From Liolophura sinensis (lineage: Eukaryota; Mollusca; Polyplacophora; Chitonida; Chitonidae): 64,000 nt of DNA. The DNA lies in the NCBI RefSeq assembly GCF_032854445.1, contig NC_088300.1, positions 70,342,984-70,406,983 of the forward strand. Reading direction: 5' to 3'. The position numbers and the translations under genes were made by a program. The notes under the pieces were generated by a model that ran no database searches, was not told the origin of the DNA, and saw nothing but the letters and a program-made list of their open reading frames with translations. Positions 13,901 through 28,900 of the stretch are shown here, piece by piece (positions within the stretch are counted from its first letter, which is position 1; each line of letters opens with the position of its first letter).

Positions 13901-16900
13901 TAACGCAGGAAGTACAAGAGTCAAGACAGAAAGTGAAATGGAATCAGAATTACCTAGACTAAACCACATTGCTCTGATCTCAAACCCCATTTCTCTCCTC
14001 ATGTCCTTATACCTACAACAAACACACAGCAGATGTACAGTTTGAAAGGTTCCAAAAGACCTTCTTGACCATCATGTCTAGCTCATCAAACCTCCCATGA
14101 AATCCAGTTATTAACAAAATGGGCTAGTACTAAGTCTCATGTTTGATAATATTATATTATATCTGATAATATTATACTTTTTGTGAAGACATGAAATTAG
14201 TTTGTCTCCAAAGTCAAATTAAGAAGGTGTATAAATGACATGAAAAGCTTCTCTTTCAAATGCGAAAAGGTTGTAGACTTGAGGTACATGTAACACCAAC
14301 TCACCATCATAATTACAATATGCACCCCCCCCCCCCCCCCACCAATCATCCTAGATTTTTAATACATAGCAGGGCCCTTGCAGAGGAAAAGTCCTACCTG
14401 GAAATGATTTTCTGTCGTTTACTGGAAGAGAAATTCTCCAGCTGAAGAGCTTCTTGAGTCAGGAATGATATTGCACAATGAAAAAAGTTACTCCACAGCT
14501 GCAAGAAAACAGAAAGTTCAGTACAAGAACTCCTGATTCAAAGATTGTAGCATGTGGAACATAAGACAGTAATGCCATTACACAAACTGGTGGGCCCAAC
14601 ATTGAAGCACATCCTTAACGGTAAGGAGTGAAGTAGCAAAAAATGTGATACATCCACTTCTTGACAATTTTTTTCAGACTTCATATTCATGTGCATAGTT
14701 TATATGTACTTATCCATCAGTAACAGTAACTTAATCACAATGATTTAAACAAACATGAATTTACTGACTCAAATTCATTCAATTCATTGTTGTGCATATA
14801 CTTCAGTTTATTTTTCAGCAAATAAGAAGCAGAAAATAAACCAGACAGGTAGGTATGATATGTTAAAATGAGACGAAACAAATAAGAAATGACTAAATAA
14901 TACTACCCTGACTGTCAAAAGCACTCAAATACCTACTGCAACATTAAATTAACTCCACCTAAACTCAGCTGACATATACATGTTACATGTCAATCATTCG
15001 ACAAAGGTATATTTTCAATCATTACAAGGCACCAAAGTAATCATGTGTAAAGTATTAGATTTCACAGATTATTCACGCTGTAAATTTTGCCATTATGCTA
15101 AGATTACTGGAAGATTATATATCGAAGATAAATCCATCTTGAACACCAATGTGGTCGCTGTGAGTTCAAGTCCAGCTCATGCTGGCTTCCTCTCCAGCCG
15201 TAATTGGGAAGGTCTACTAGCAACCTGCGGATGGTCACAGGTTTCTCCCGGGATCTGCCTGGTTCCCTCCCACCATAATGCTGACCGCAGCCATGACATA
15301 AGTGAAATATTGAGTACAGCATAAAACACCAATAAAATAAATAAATAAATAAATCCATCTTGCCTACTTACACATACAAATTATCAATACATATTTGGCT
15401 ACATGTAGGTTAGGCAACACCAACTTTATTTTGTGTTTTATGGGCAAGCCCACACTAAACAATTCAAAAAGGAATAAAAATAAAACTGAAAATCTTTTTT
15501 TCTCTGATTTTGATACTTTTATGATTTTTCTCTTTTTCAAAGCTTTCTGATCATGTAAATATGTATTTAACAGGGTAAAAATTTACAAATTAGATGATTT
15601 TTATTTTATGCTGTCCTCTGACATTGGGAAAACATTTATTCTGCTGAAAGAACAACAATTTACATTGGGGTGGCCTTAGTTGCTATTGTAATACAATATG
15701 TGCAGACAGCTTGCAGAAATTTAGTTGGTTAGGGAAAACCCACAATAAACTACATTTATCAGCATACACATAAGAGTTCTTAATATTTTATTAAAGAGTA
15801 TTACTGAAACTTTTCAATTTAGCTCAAATGCTTTTTTTCAGACAACAGCAACTTTACACATTTACATATATCTGGATAAAAAAAAAGAATTATCTCTTAA
15901 CTTTACATTCAACAATCCTTCTATTAACTTCAGAAGTGTCCAAGCTATCTGCAAATTAAAGCCTCTATATGTACCATAGTGGAGACTCACAATCACACGC
16001 CATCACATGCACATGCTTGTTAAAAAAGAAAACTCGTTCAAGCTTTACCTAGTACCCTAGCATCTAGCATACTTGCAAACCAAAGCTTTAAAATCCAGTG
16101 ACCAAGGTTGGGCAGAAAATTCAATATAAGATAAAACCCCTGGGCTAAGCATAAACAATCCTTGAATGTCCATAAAGTTGCTAGTCACTCAGTTAGTGTG
16201 GATTATTTGCCTTCTAGCTGGGGTTAATGGGTAAATGCCATTGATATAGGAATTTCATTGTTCTTGAGGTTTTCACGAGTTGAGAGATGGAAGGGACAAT
16301 CCACACGTACGTGTATGTACAAACTGAAATTTGACTTTACAAACGTCAAACTTATAACATAACAAGACAATCTGTCTTTGTATTGACCGGGTACCCACCC
16401 CATGAAAGAAAATGTTTGCCAAGAAAATTATAAAGGACCCAATGTTTTCAGGACTTTCAAGGACCATTCCGTTTAATTCTAAACCATCAGATGGAGATTA
16501 ACAAGTACTATTTTGGTAGCCTATTTATTGATCAATTTCAAACATTAAAATGCAAAATCAAGTACTTTCTAGGAATAAAAACCCTTTCAACAGAATCCAA
16601 GTGTGTTTTCAAAATTTCAAGGACCAATGTAAACCCTGGGCTCATATAATATAATCTGTGGCTGAACATTTCTCTATTAAAGATCTGTGTTTTTTGTCCA
16701 CAGTCTAGCAGCATTTCAACATTCCAATGCTTCAAATAAATCTTTACGTTATTCATTTATGAGGGTCCACACCGGTGGTCCACACAGGTAGTCCTGTGGA
16801 ACTACGCGGAACTAATCGATCGTATTATTATTATTCCACCGATTTTGTGTTCCAGTTACAGCCTACACTGTTTGACCAATTTACTTCAAAGTTTGCAGTA

Positions 16901-19900
16901 AAATTCCCCTATACTTGAACTTGTTTGAACAGGTATTCCAGTTTTCGAGGTCATGTGGTTTGGCGGCCATATTGGAATTTATATGAAATTGTTTACACAT
17001 CTTTTTCTCAAGAATCAGAGAACAGACTCTTCTGAAATTTGATATGCAGGTAGACCGCTGCTAGTTACAATAAGTTTGAGAAAATCGCTGACTTTGGTAA
17101 AAACTGTGGAAGTATCGCCACTGGTCAAAGTTGTGACGTCACAGCTAGTTTTGAAATTTCAATTTTTTTTTTTTTTTGGTGTATTTCGTGCCGCTGATTT
17201 CGAATCTGCTTTTATTTTTTGTGTAACTTTCTAACTTTTTCAGATACACTAAAATTTACATAATTTCAATGCCCTGTAACTTCAGAACTATGGTAGCTAT
17301 AAATCTAAAACTTGCACCAAATTACAGACCAAGATACGCTCTTTCTGTCAGGTGGAAACAGATTTGAGCTACGATTAATAGTTTTTTGACTGGAAGCATT
17401 TAAATGACTCCATTGTTTTTTTTTCTCCAGAAATATGTATTTCAGCCCATTGCTTTAACATGGAGTTAGATGGCAACTAGACTGATACATCTGCTCCGTT
17501 ACCTGGCTGGTTGAATTTCTACTGCACTGTCCATGACTTCCAGAAAGGCTTAGATATAGTTATGCTGTCTCCTATTTGATGGTGTACAGTGATAATACCT
17601 ATGACAATAAATGGCACTGACACCGAACCTTTGCAGTTCTAGTTTAATTAGTGTTTTACTCCATACTCAAAAATATTTCACTTACTACAGGTAAGCTATA
17701 CAGGTAGTATTATTCCACAACCAGAAATAGGTGAGAAAAAAAGAGTTGATGGCCTACGCTGCAGCTGCAGGTGTCAATTGAAACAAGTGATTTACCTGCA
17801 TTTCTGGACTACGGTAGCCACCAGACGTTCTCTGTGATGAAAAAATCATTCTTTAAACTCCAAACCATGCATTTCGAAAAGTTTTATGCCTGGAAAAATA
17901 TACCACTACAGCCAAATATTTTATGCAAATGTCAATGCTTGAGAACAAAAATATCAACTTCTCACAAGAAAATGGTTGAACAGATTCTTACCTGTTGTTC
18001 AAACGGACTAAAAAACTTCTCCTTTATAGTTGCAGCAAACAGTCGCAGCGACTTCAGAATCACACTGAAATTCATAACAAAAGTTGAATTCAAAAGAGTA
18101 CAGAAGTGAGACAAGCACTGAAGATATGATTCAGACAAACAACACTTGAATGATCACCAGGCGAACGATCAACCAGACGAACAGCCTTTCAGGGCTCCAT
18201 ACCAAAGTTGACTAAATTGTAACCTTATATTACTAAGACACATCCATGTAATAAGTAAGCCAGCCCTGAAACAACCAATGTTTCAAGAGATTGAATATAG
18301 ATAATGGCTGTGATATCCTGCAGTTTTCTGCCTTCAGAAACGTCCTATTTTTTTACGATTTTGTTTGAGTGTGGCGTAAAACTGCTATCAATCATTTTAG
18401 CTGAGGCCACCTTATGAATGAAGAGGCCTTACCCTTCGCCCAGAGTTTAAATTGCAAACCCTACAAAAGAGCATAAATCACTGATGTACCTGTTTTGCAG
18501 CAGCGTCATCTCCCTCCAGTCTGACTTGTACACACCATCCTTCCCCACCAGGTCTTGGAACAGCATCAGGATTTCTATGAGAAAATCCAGCAGGTCTATT
18601 TGAGTGGCGAAGTTGTTGACGTAGGTGTTGTAGTGTGACTCTGTCATCTGACGCAGAATGCTGATCATAATGGCCACGTAATGACCCTGATGAGACAAAT
18701 CAGAAATTGTCAAAATGCGCCCTAAAGATACACCAATCACAAGCCTGAAAACAGCTATCTGACACTTCTGAAAACCACGCTTTGGAAAAAGTGCTGAGAC
18801 CCTTATTGCTAGGGTCTATTATTCTATTATTATTCAAATTGTAGTGTTACAGGCAGAATAAATGCCAGAGGTGGATATAGAAATATACCCCAATTCTTTC
18901 CAACCATCTCTGCAACCAATATTTCGAAACATTCTGAGAGAAGAGTGGAGTGTATAAAAATAATTTGCACAGTTTTACTCTTCATTGACATGAATAAATC
19001 ACTTTTAGCAGCAGTTTCATAATAATTGTATATATAAATTCCACTGAAAAAAGTGCTTTAGAGGTTGAAAGGATTAAGGTTTACTGTAAATAAAACTTGA
19101 AATTTATCCCCTTTGTAGAAAATGTGGACTATCCCAGCCATTTTTCCACTTTAACATAATCAGAAAGGTTTGGTAAACAGGAATATCATAAAAACAAGAT
19201 CAGACAAAACAAGAAGTTGGATTTTCAGTTCTGTTTTAAAACATAAAATCCTGGAAAATAGAAAAAGATTGGAAATCAGATAGCCTGAATTCAACTTCTG
19301 GCTAAATCTATGGGTACTATCTATGACTTACGGTCAATGAAGAGCACCTGTCGGTTGCTATCACAGTCTGTATAACTGTCCGTAAAATCTGCAGCATGAC
19401 AATCTCTATGTCACTATCATGGGGAGACTGAAATATAAAATATATCTGCTGATTATTATAAAATGTCCACAGAATAATTCAGAGCTACCTGACAACTACA
19501 GCCATCATTCAATGACACGTGTTCATATAGATAACAAAAGATGTTTAGACATTTATCTGATTGGTTTTTCACCCAGTACCCAGGACTATTTTTCTCATAG
19601 GACAGAATCCAATATGATGCTCCATGTACATGTGCGTACCGTCTGTGGGGAATGTAAGTGGTGCATAATATCACTGAGGATCCTGGCACACAGCTCACTC
19701 TCCTCGTCACGCTCCATAAGCTCCTTGGTCATCTGTAACATCTTTGGTAACAGTACGGCACGGCAATCTGAGCAAAACGTAAATCACAACATAATATGAA
19801 ATGTACGCCACAACTTTTACACTCATATTAACAAATCCTCACCTTACGTCTTTCTATCTCCCCCCTCCCTCTTTCATGAAAAATGGTACCACTTTAAGGA

Positions 19901-22900
19901 GAAATCATGCTGTGCAATGTTGATTTGAGAGGCTTGGGGGGGAATTATTAACAACCACTATTTTCTCTTGCCAGGTAGTCACTGTTTTCTACTGTCAGGT
20001 AGAAACTGTTTTCTGTTGTCAGATGGACACTGTTTTCTATTGCCAGGTAGACAGTAGACAATGTTTCCTGTTGTCAGATAGACAATGTTTTATATTCTCA
20101 GGTAGACACTGTTTTCTATTGTCAGGTAGACACTGTTTTTTATTGTCAGGCAGACAATGTTATATATTGCCAGGTAGACACTGGTTTGTATTCTCCCGTA
20201 AAAACAGTCAACACTGTAAAGCTGGCCTGTGTTTAACTCCTGCACAACAATCAGAACTGTACCTGCTAGTTTGAACAGCTCTGTGTGCACTAGGTCATCC
20301 ACACACGTCATCTTCTGGTGTGTCAAACGATCTCTTGGCACATTATCGATGAAGTCTACCAACACATTATCGATGAAGTCTACCAACAAGTGGCTGTAAA
20401 AGAAAAAATTGTCAAATTTTTTTTTACTAAACATTAGCTTTTCGTCTCCATTACACGACAAACTGGTCATACTTGGTTTGTGACAGAAGACACTGGACAT
20501 TCAGTAAAGAATGAAATATTAGAAGTGTAAATGGAATATTTTTATGAAACCACTGTTTAATAAGATATTCTGTACTGTGAGCTGGACCAAACCCTCCACA
20601 GATAACAGAACAGCTATGTGGATGGATTTAAGAGCTGACACTAGGTCAAGAGAGTTTGGGAGAGTTTGAACTCTCTAAACCTGGTATGGTCATTAGTGTT
20701 TCGAAAAAGCTCAACTTTATAATCAACACAGTTGTACATGTAAGCTAGTTCTCTTAAACAGATGGAAGTAAATATTTTGCAATACAAAACTTGATTACAT
20801 ATTTATTTGATTGGTGTTTTATGCTGACCTCAAGAATATTTACTGAGAAAAGCTTGGAGGAAACCCATGACCATTTGCAGGTTGTAGTCTGACCATTTCA
20901 CCTGGAAGTCGGCATGGACTAGAACAGAACTTTCAGCGATCGCTCCAGAGAGAAGCTCCTGAGTGGTTGTGCTCTGCTAGCACGCTTTCCACTAGGCCAT
21001 GGATGACCCCTTATAAGATAAATATATTTCCATATTATTTTCTGGTTTAAAAGCTCAGAATGTTAAAATTATTTCACACAAGGCTAACTAAACCCACTCA
21101 CCTTAGTTCTAAAGGGTCAAAGACTGTCATGACCAGAGAAACAGTGGAGCACATGTACTTTAGGGCAGCTCCCTGAAAACATGTCATATGGAACTGTTAA
21201 ATTTTGTTTTTCACAATTACAGCATATCAATTTTATCAATCATTGATTGAGCCAAATATTTCCATTTGAGATATGTTTCTACATGCACTGAACAATAAAA
21301 GTACACACTCCTCACTGTTTTTAACAAAAGACCAAACTGTCACTTTGCTCTTATAAACAGTAATACATCACAACACTTGCCTTAAAATCCAGGTCAAAAC
21401 ATTTGTTTTTAAATTTGTACAACCCAGACTAACCCAGGTAATCCTCATAAAATACAATTCAGGGCATATAATTCTCTTACACGTGTTTCAAGCAAAAGTT
21501 GTAGGTCTTTGGGGTTTGTTTTGTTTTTTTGTCTTCACTCTTCTGGAATTGCAATGGGGTTTGATACTAAGTCTACCTGTTTGGGGAAAACCTCTATAAT
21601 GTACATACATGTACATCAGAACAGAACTTAAAACGCTCTTCCAACAGAATTGTGCATGTGTTTACCTGAACCAGAAGGGTGTTGTCTTCTTTAAACAACA
21701 TCATCCCATTGATGGACTGTAACAGCTGCTTCATGGAAATCTCAAACTGCTGCTTTCCTCGACCCTCATTAATTCTGGAAATTTGAGATAATCATAAATG
21801 TAATGGTAGCTATATAACTGGTAATACAGATATCCTTGACATCTTCACAGACATACATGGGTAGACCTGGTTGCTTCAGTAAATTTAACTGATTTATTGC
21901 AATAACATTTTACGGTAACTTTTTGATTTAAAACTGACAGCAATCTAAAGAAAAATTTTACACAAAAACTATGATTACTCCAAAATTTCAAAACTTTTCC
22001 ACTTTCTGAGTCACATAAGTTACACAAACTACAGTCACATATCAATATTATCTCCGTCCAATGTACTGGATTAGGCGATTATGATCATTCGGGCCTCCAT
22101 TTCACCACACTGATCAACCATTCAATTACAATACATAACTTTTATTCATCACTCACAATTTTTGTGAGTATTACATACAGTTTTACATACCAAACTTTAG
22201 GACAAATACTTTATTTGACACTGACTTTTTTTTCCCTTGACTGTGTTAATATGTATGTAGAAGTTGTGAGAAACATGACTTACGCAGAGAACAGCAGTCT
22301 GGACCTGATGATGAATTTGATGATGTACTCTATAGACTTCATGGCCTTCAACAGGGAGTCCTGCTGGGCCTTCTCATTGGCATTGTCAATGTAGAACTTA
22401 AAAATCACTAACAATTTGCTGAAAACAAAAAAGATGTACATTGCTGAGCAATTTTCTTGGAAAGATTTATTAAGCAAATAGACATCTTCAACTTAAGGAA
22501 TCTCACACGATTTAGTTAAAAATTGTATAAGACAGCATTTGCCCTTGAACAAGTTAAATGGACTTGAAATGAGGAGTCGCGTAATTAATTTTTCATCTAA
22601 GGAAGATTTAAAATACCTTTAACTCCTACATGTTATGCAGAACTAAGTTACATCTTAGGCCAATATATCTTTAGATTTTCGCTTCAAGTCTAACACTGAG
22701 AATTTTGTTAATACAAGGAAATTCATAAAAATAATTGTGAAAGTGAATAATACCAAATAAAACATGGGGGTGACCAAATTACTTTTCTGTCAGAGATGTA
22801 AGCAGGTAAATTACAAATGAGCAGAATACCAAAGATTTTAAAATAGTTGAGAATGTGGTAGCACCAAAATAGTGAGATGCCTTAGGTCAGTCACCGTTAG

Positions 22901-25900
22901 CTTCATGTGTCCTTAAAACAGACAATTATTTTGCCAACTGACACAAGGTTAATGTACTGTAAACAAAGGTAACGGTGAAACTCACTTGTAAGCCATGGCA
23001 AAGCTGAAGTTTGTCTCTATATAGGCATCTAGCACTCGTCTAAACTGATGATACTTTCTATCTGAGATCAAGGCAATAATGTGCACCTAAAAAACACAGT
23101 TTAATAAACAATTTTCATCAACGTTAAAATGTTTTTCATATAAAATACTGAGATCAGCATTAGTTTGCCTGGACCCTCTTGCACATGGAGATGTTAGCTA
23201 CAATTGATTGTAGACCCTGCAACTGAGTTTGCAACTGTAAAAATAACTTACACCACTTACACAGAGGCATAGCAAGGCAATAAATTTTTGTCACATCTGC
23301 AATCCTAGGCTAAATTTGATTCGTACATGAAGGTAGTCTGTGTAAATGGACAATGTACCCATCAATAACTTTACTTGCCTTCATTTTCAAAAGACTTTTA
23401 CATAATGATTGAGCAACTAACAACAACATGTGAAATCAGGGTTGAGCTGATTGTAATTTCTGATCGTAAGTTACAACAAATGTTTGGTTACAATTCCTTC
23501 ATGTAAGAAGTTGTTGATTGTCAGCTAAGACTACGATCAAGATCCTGGTGATTTACAATCAACTTAGGCTTATGTGCAAGCGACCCCAGAGCCTTCAAGC
23601 CACAAGAAAAAAAAAAAACAGCAAATATTTAAAGTAATGCTGAATGAGTTTCTTTTTTTTTCTTTTAAGTCTCCTTTAAATGTTTTCAATCAAGTGTTTT
23701 TATTTTATTTTATTACTAGCATAGCCAGGGCTGAAAAAGTATGAAAAAATACATTTAATGTTGCCTAAAACCAACACTTACTAGGCCATCAAAGACTAGA
23801 TTATCAAACGCTTCACTTGTTGTCTGCATCATAATACTAAACAAAGAATCCAGTAAATCCTGCAGAAACTGTGAACAGAAAATCAACACAAATATTATTC
23901 ACAGCTATGAAATGTAACAGAAAAAAATAACATCCTTGACGATCAAATACTTTGATGCTAAACAGAATATATATAAAAGAAGCCCTACAGCAGTGAAGAC
24001 ACACACCATCTCAGCCAATGATCTTACACAAAACCCCTGAACACTTGTCAGTTACTTTCTGTAACCTATAGATGGAAATTTAAATTGTGACACTTCCTCT
24101 AACATGTAAGTCTAATAAAGACAACAACATACAGGGTATAAGTGTTCCATGTCTTATTATTTCATGAACTTGTTACAATACTAAAGTGAATAAATAACCT
24201 TGACTATTTCCTCTCCATCCACCTTCATGATGGAGTCCAGGTGAGATTTCAACAACTTCTTGTGGTTAATGATCTCTTGCCATTTTAGCAGCCCAAGTAA
24301 GTCAACTGTCAACAACAACATACATGTACATGAAAAAATATCAACAAATTCAGTAAAACTTCAATTAAATTGCTCAACTTTAACAATAATTTTATTAAAT
24401 CTTCCAATATAATTTTTCTGAAAAATTAATGAAATTTTTTTTAACGCAATCCATTGAGCTCGTCTGAATCAATAGTGTGACTATAAAACATATCCTAGTT
24501 CTCACCGTTGTGTGTAAGTTTAGTGGAGCAGACAAGACTGGATATCTGGATACTGTCTCTGAGGCTGAGCGTTAAGCCACCACCCTGGACCACCAACTTG
24601 CCACTCCCACTCTGCAGGTAGCCCCGGTTCTCTAGGTCATCCCGGGTCGTGGGTAAATCCAGGTATTTGGACGGGTCCAGTTTCTTGGCTTCAATCTGAT
24701 AGAGAAAATTAAAACCACCATATAATCACTTACGTGTAGTAGTACACGCAGAAAGGGACTATATCACAAGACCCCATTCTTACATCTATTTACATAAGTA
24801 TGAGTATACCATTTCACATATAGAGTGATCTGTGGATATCATATGTTTTCTCTCCACAGAAAGGTTAAACATAAGGGGATGGGTCACCTAATTTTCACCA
24901 GAATTAAATTTATGGTATTTAAACATTACTCAACAGTATCTTACTAATTATTTACATCAATATTTTTTTAAATGTCATGGAATACTGTATGAATCAAAGA
25001 CATTGTGTCATACCGAGCACTAACTAAATATGATACAACGTCAAATAATGCTTACATCTGTAATCCTGAAATTTCTGCTTACCAGGTATAAAATATGAGC
25101 ACATCGCCAAGATCTTACCTTGTAGACCAGTATCTCATGGTCTGTGTCTCCTAGTGTGGTGCCGTTCTCATTCATCAGTTTCACAAATGACATTCCAAAC
25201 ACCTTCTCCTGTCTATCTTTGGCTACAACAGGACACAAACATAGCAATAAAAATATCCTTATTTACATGGGAAGGTATTCCAGCAACCTGTGGATGGTCA
25301 CGGGTTTTCCCAGGCTCTATTCAGTTTCGTCCCACCATAATGCTGGCCACTGACGTACAAGTAAAATATAAGGACAAACACCAATCAAATAAATAAATAA
25401 ATAAATTACATGGACACCTGCTTTAATGCTTTCCCCTAGTGAAATTTTAAATTGTTATGCTGTTGACTTCTTGTCCATTAGGGCTAAATATGCCCTTTTA
25501 AAATACTTGTATATCAGAATTAAACTGACTTTAAAGTCACAACATCCTAAACAATAAAACTGCATAGTTATTTTTCTAGGTCTTCCTTACCTTCCGTTGA
25601 GGAGCGGTGTTTATACATAAACTTTAAATGTAACCCTCTAAACTCCTCTTCAATTGAGATAGCAACCTGGTTAAAATAAGATCAATTCATTGCAAACTTC
25701 CACAAATACGTAACTGCTTAACCATGCAGTTACTACCTTAAGAACTATCAAAGAATTAATCACACAATATTCAGAAATTAATTGCAAATACATAAATTTA
25801 ACAGAATGAGTACCGGAAATAATGTTACATGCATTGAGATCCACATACCGTATCCCTGTTATTTATCTTTTTCAGCAATATCATTTCAAGGCATGAGTTC

Positions 25901-28900
25901 AAATCTCCATAAGCCTTCACTATCTTTCTCTTTTTTCCCTTTGTTTTTCACGAAAAGACTTATAATTTTGGAAAGCAGACACATGTCCTATAGAGCCAGT
26001 ATATACACACTGTGGGGAATATTTAACCGTTACTATGTTTAACTTTCCCCTCTTACTCGTCACCCTTCTCCCCAACTCCTAATCTTCAAGCTTCAGTTCA
26101 GCTTACCTTCACTGTTTCGTGCCACCTGGGTTTGTCTTCATGGTAATATATAACAGATTTGTACTCAGAAATGAGACGTTCCCCAGCACCCAGGCTAATC
26201 ACATTCTGATAAACAGAACACATAGGAACAATTATTACCTGGTGAAGGTATTCACACACACACACACATACATATACAAATGACCCCAGTGACACATGCG
26301 AATAACTTCAATTACCGTAGGTGCTTTTCCTTATTTCACACTTCTTGTTCACAGAGATAACAAGCTGTTTTCTTGCTGATCAGGTGAAGACAACAATAAC
26401 ACTATGTCTTCCACCTCAGCCTTTTTACAAAGTATTCCAACTCCTTCACCTCAGCCTTTTTACATACTGACTCCATTTACTCTGTACTTCTGAATCTATT
26501 CTGAGATCTTACCTCTAAAATCTCCCCCTTGTGGTTGCATACATGCATTGTCACTTCCACATTTTTATCTGAGGTTTTAGAGTATTTGTTGAACTCTCCT
26601 CCCAGCAAAGTCACATAGATGTCATTCCGCACATCCCCTAAAAGGCACAGAAATCACAAAGGTGAAAGGTTAACCTCAGATTTGTGTTGAAAACTCTAAA
26701 CCAAGAGCTATAATAATAAATCAAATAAAACTCTCTACCCCACATGTTACAGATCAAATGAAAGTCCAACTAAATGCTATAAATCAAATTAAAAGTTTTA
26801 GACAGGCAAAAATAAACCTTTTCAACAAATGATGATCAGTCCAAAACTGAAAATGTAGGTAACCAAAATCAATGTCTTTAAACTTTAATACCTCTAAAGC
26901 TTTTTGACAGGAATTCATTCAGAGTAAAACAGGTATAGGAATTCATTCAGAGTAAAACAGGTATAGGAATTCATTCAGAGTTAAACAAGTATAGGAATTC
27001 ATTCAGAGTAAAACAGGTATAGGAATTCATTCATAGTAAAACAGGTATAGGAATTCATTCAGAGTTAAACAGGTATAGGAATTCATTCAGAGTAAAACAG
27101 GTATAGGAATTCATTCAGAGTAAAACAGGTATAGGAATTCATTCAGAGTAAAACAGGTATAGGAATTCATTCAGAGTAAAACAGGTATAGGAATTCATTC
27201 AGAGTAAAACAGGTATAGGAATTCATTCATAGTAAAACAGGTATAGGAATTCATTCAGAGTAAAACAGGTATAGGAATTCATTCAGAGTAAAACAGGTAT
27301 AGGAATTCATTCAGAGTAAAACAGGTATAGGAATTCATTCAGAGTTAAACAGGTATAGGAATTCATTCAGAGTAAAACAGGTATAGGAATTCATTCAGAG
27401 TAAAACAGGTATAGGAATTCATTCAGAGTAAAACAGGTATAGGAATTCATTCAGAGTAAAACAGGTATAGGAATTCATTCAGAGTAAAACAGGTATAGGA
27501 ATTCATTCAGAGTAAAACAGGTATAGGAATTCATTCAGAGTTAAACAGGTATAGGAATTCATTCAGAGTAAAACAGGTATAGGAATTCATTCAGAGTTAA
27601 ACAGGTATAGGAATTCATTCAGAGTAAAACAGGTATAGGAATTCATTCAGAGTAAAACAGGTATAGGAATTCATTCAGAGTTAAACAGGTATAGGAATTC
27701 ATTCAGAGTAAAACAGGTATAGGAATTCATTCAGAGTAAAACAGGTATAGGAATTCATTCAGAGTAAAACAGGTATAGGAATTCATTCAGAGTTAAACAG
27801 GATACCTGGCATGATAACTTCTGGGAAGCCCATCTTCCTTGCCACAGCGGTGGACCCCAAAAACAGCTGGGGATTCTCCTCTCGCACCTAGAACAATACA
27901 CGACTGTCTTTATGAGTAAAATGACAGCAAAGCAAAGTCCAAGTGAGGAAATGTGTTCAGCAACCTAGAGAGGAGTCGTATGGACAGTTGTCCAATCACA
28001 TACAAGTATTGTACAGAAATTATTGCCAACATTCAGTTAGACAAAGACCTATGGCCAGTAAGCAATAAATTCCCAATTTTAATACTTTTTAAAATATAAA
28101 ACTAGATTATTTCACACATGTATCATACACATTCATTAAACCAAGTAACAATACGTAGGATACAAGGATTGTAAATTAATAAAATGTTCCCACAACATTC
28201 GGAACATGAACAAGTCAAAATTACTGAACTGATGATCGCCAGACTGCTTTACTTGTGACCAAACAAGAAAACAAGTGTATACATAATAAACTTTGGTTGT
28301 TTTTCACCCAGAAAGCAGACAGGTTAGTCTGCAGCTGTACACATCAGCAATTACATCATGTTTTACATAAAGTATTACAACACATTGCCTTAATACAACA
28401 TTTCCCCACAAAAGCTTTCCTTTCCCAGTCAGTGCATGACATCAAGTAATGAAATAAGTACCTCACAATAGATATATTTTATTACATCTTCTCCAAACTG
28501 AAAACAAAACACAAATAAAACTCAAACTCAGAGAAAGCAAAAATTAAAGTTTAAGAATACAAGACAAAACAAAAGATGACACTAAAGAAACGGAAAACCT
28601 AGAAACACCCTTGTTCTAAACATGTCAAAAAACATATCAACTGGGGATCAGTATTAAAATTTATACATCTGAGCATAAATTCTTAACATTAATTCTATGT
28701 TAACATCTAAACTCTCACTACACTAATTCACTACAGTAATTCACTACACATGGAAGACCACTACTAATTTGACAAAACAATAAATTACACTCAATATGAT
28801 GAAACGAACTCAAGCATTAAAACAATTAAAGTTCTGAAGATTTAGATTATCCACAGTAACAAAATCAGACAATTTTCTACTTTTCCTCTTTATTATTATC

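Larger units (their letters stand above)
14499..17991. other. 3.5-kb intron between DOCK exons 32 and 31
   Basis: Contains a SINE at 15142-15350 and a repeat-like segment at 16757-17460 with a TATTATTATTATTCC run. The rest is AT-rich with no recognisable coding exon. Confidence 0.7.

Noticed and set aside
14980-15358. Open frames on both strands around 15.1-15.3 kb
   Set aside because: They lie in a SINE bounded by a target-site duplication.
26909-27800. Second 28-bp regular array resembling CRISPR
   Set aside because: No spacers between units and no cas genes; it is a minisatellite within DOCK.
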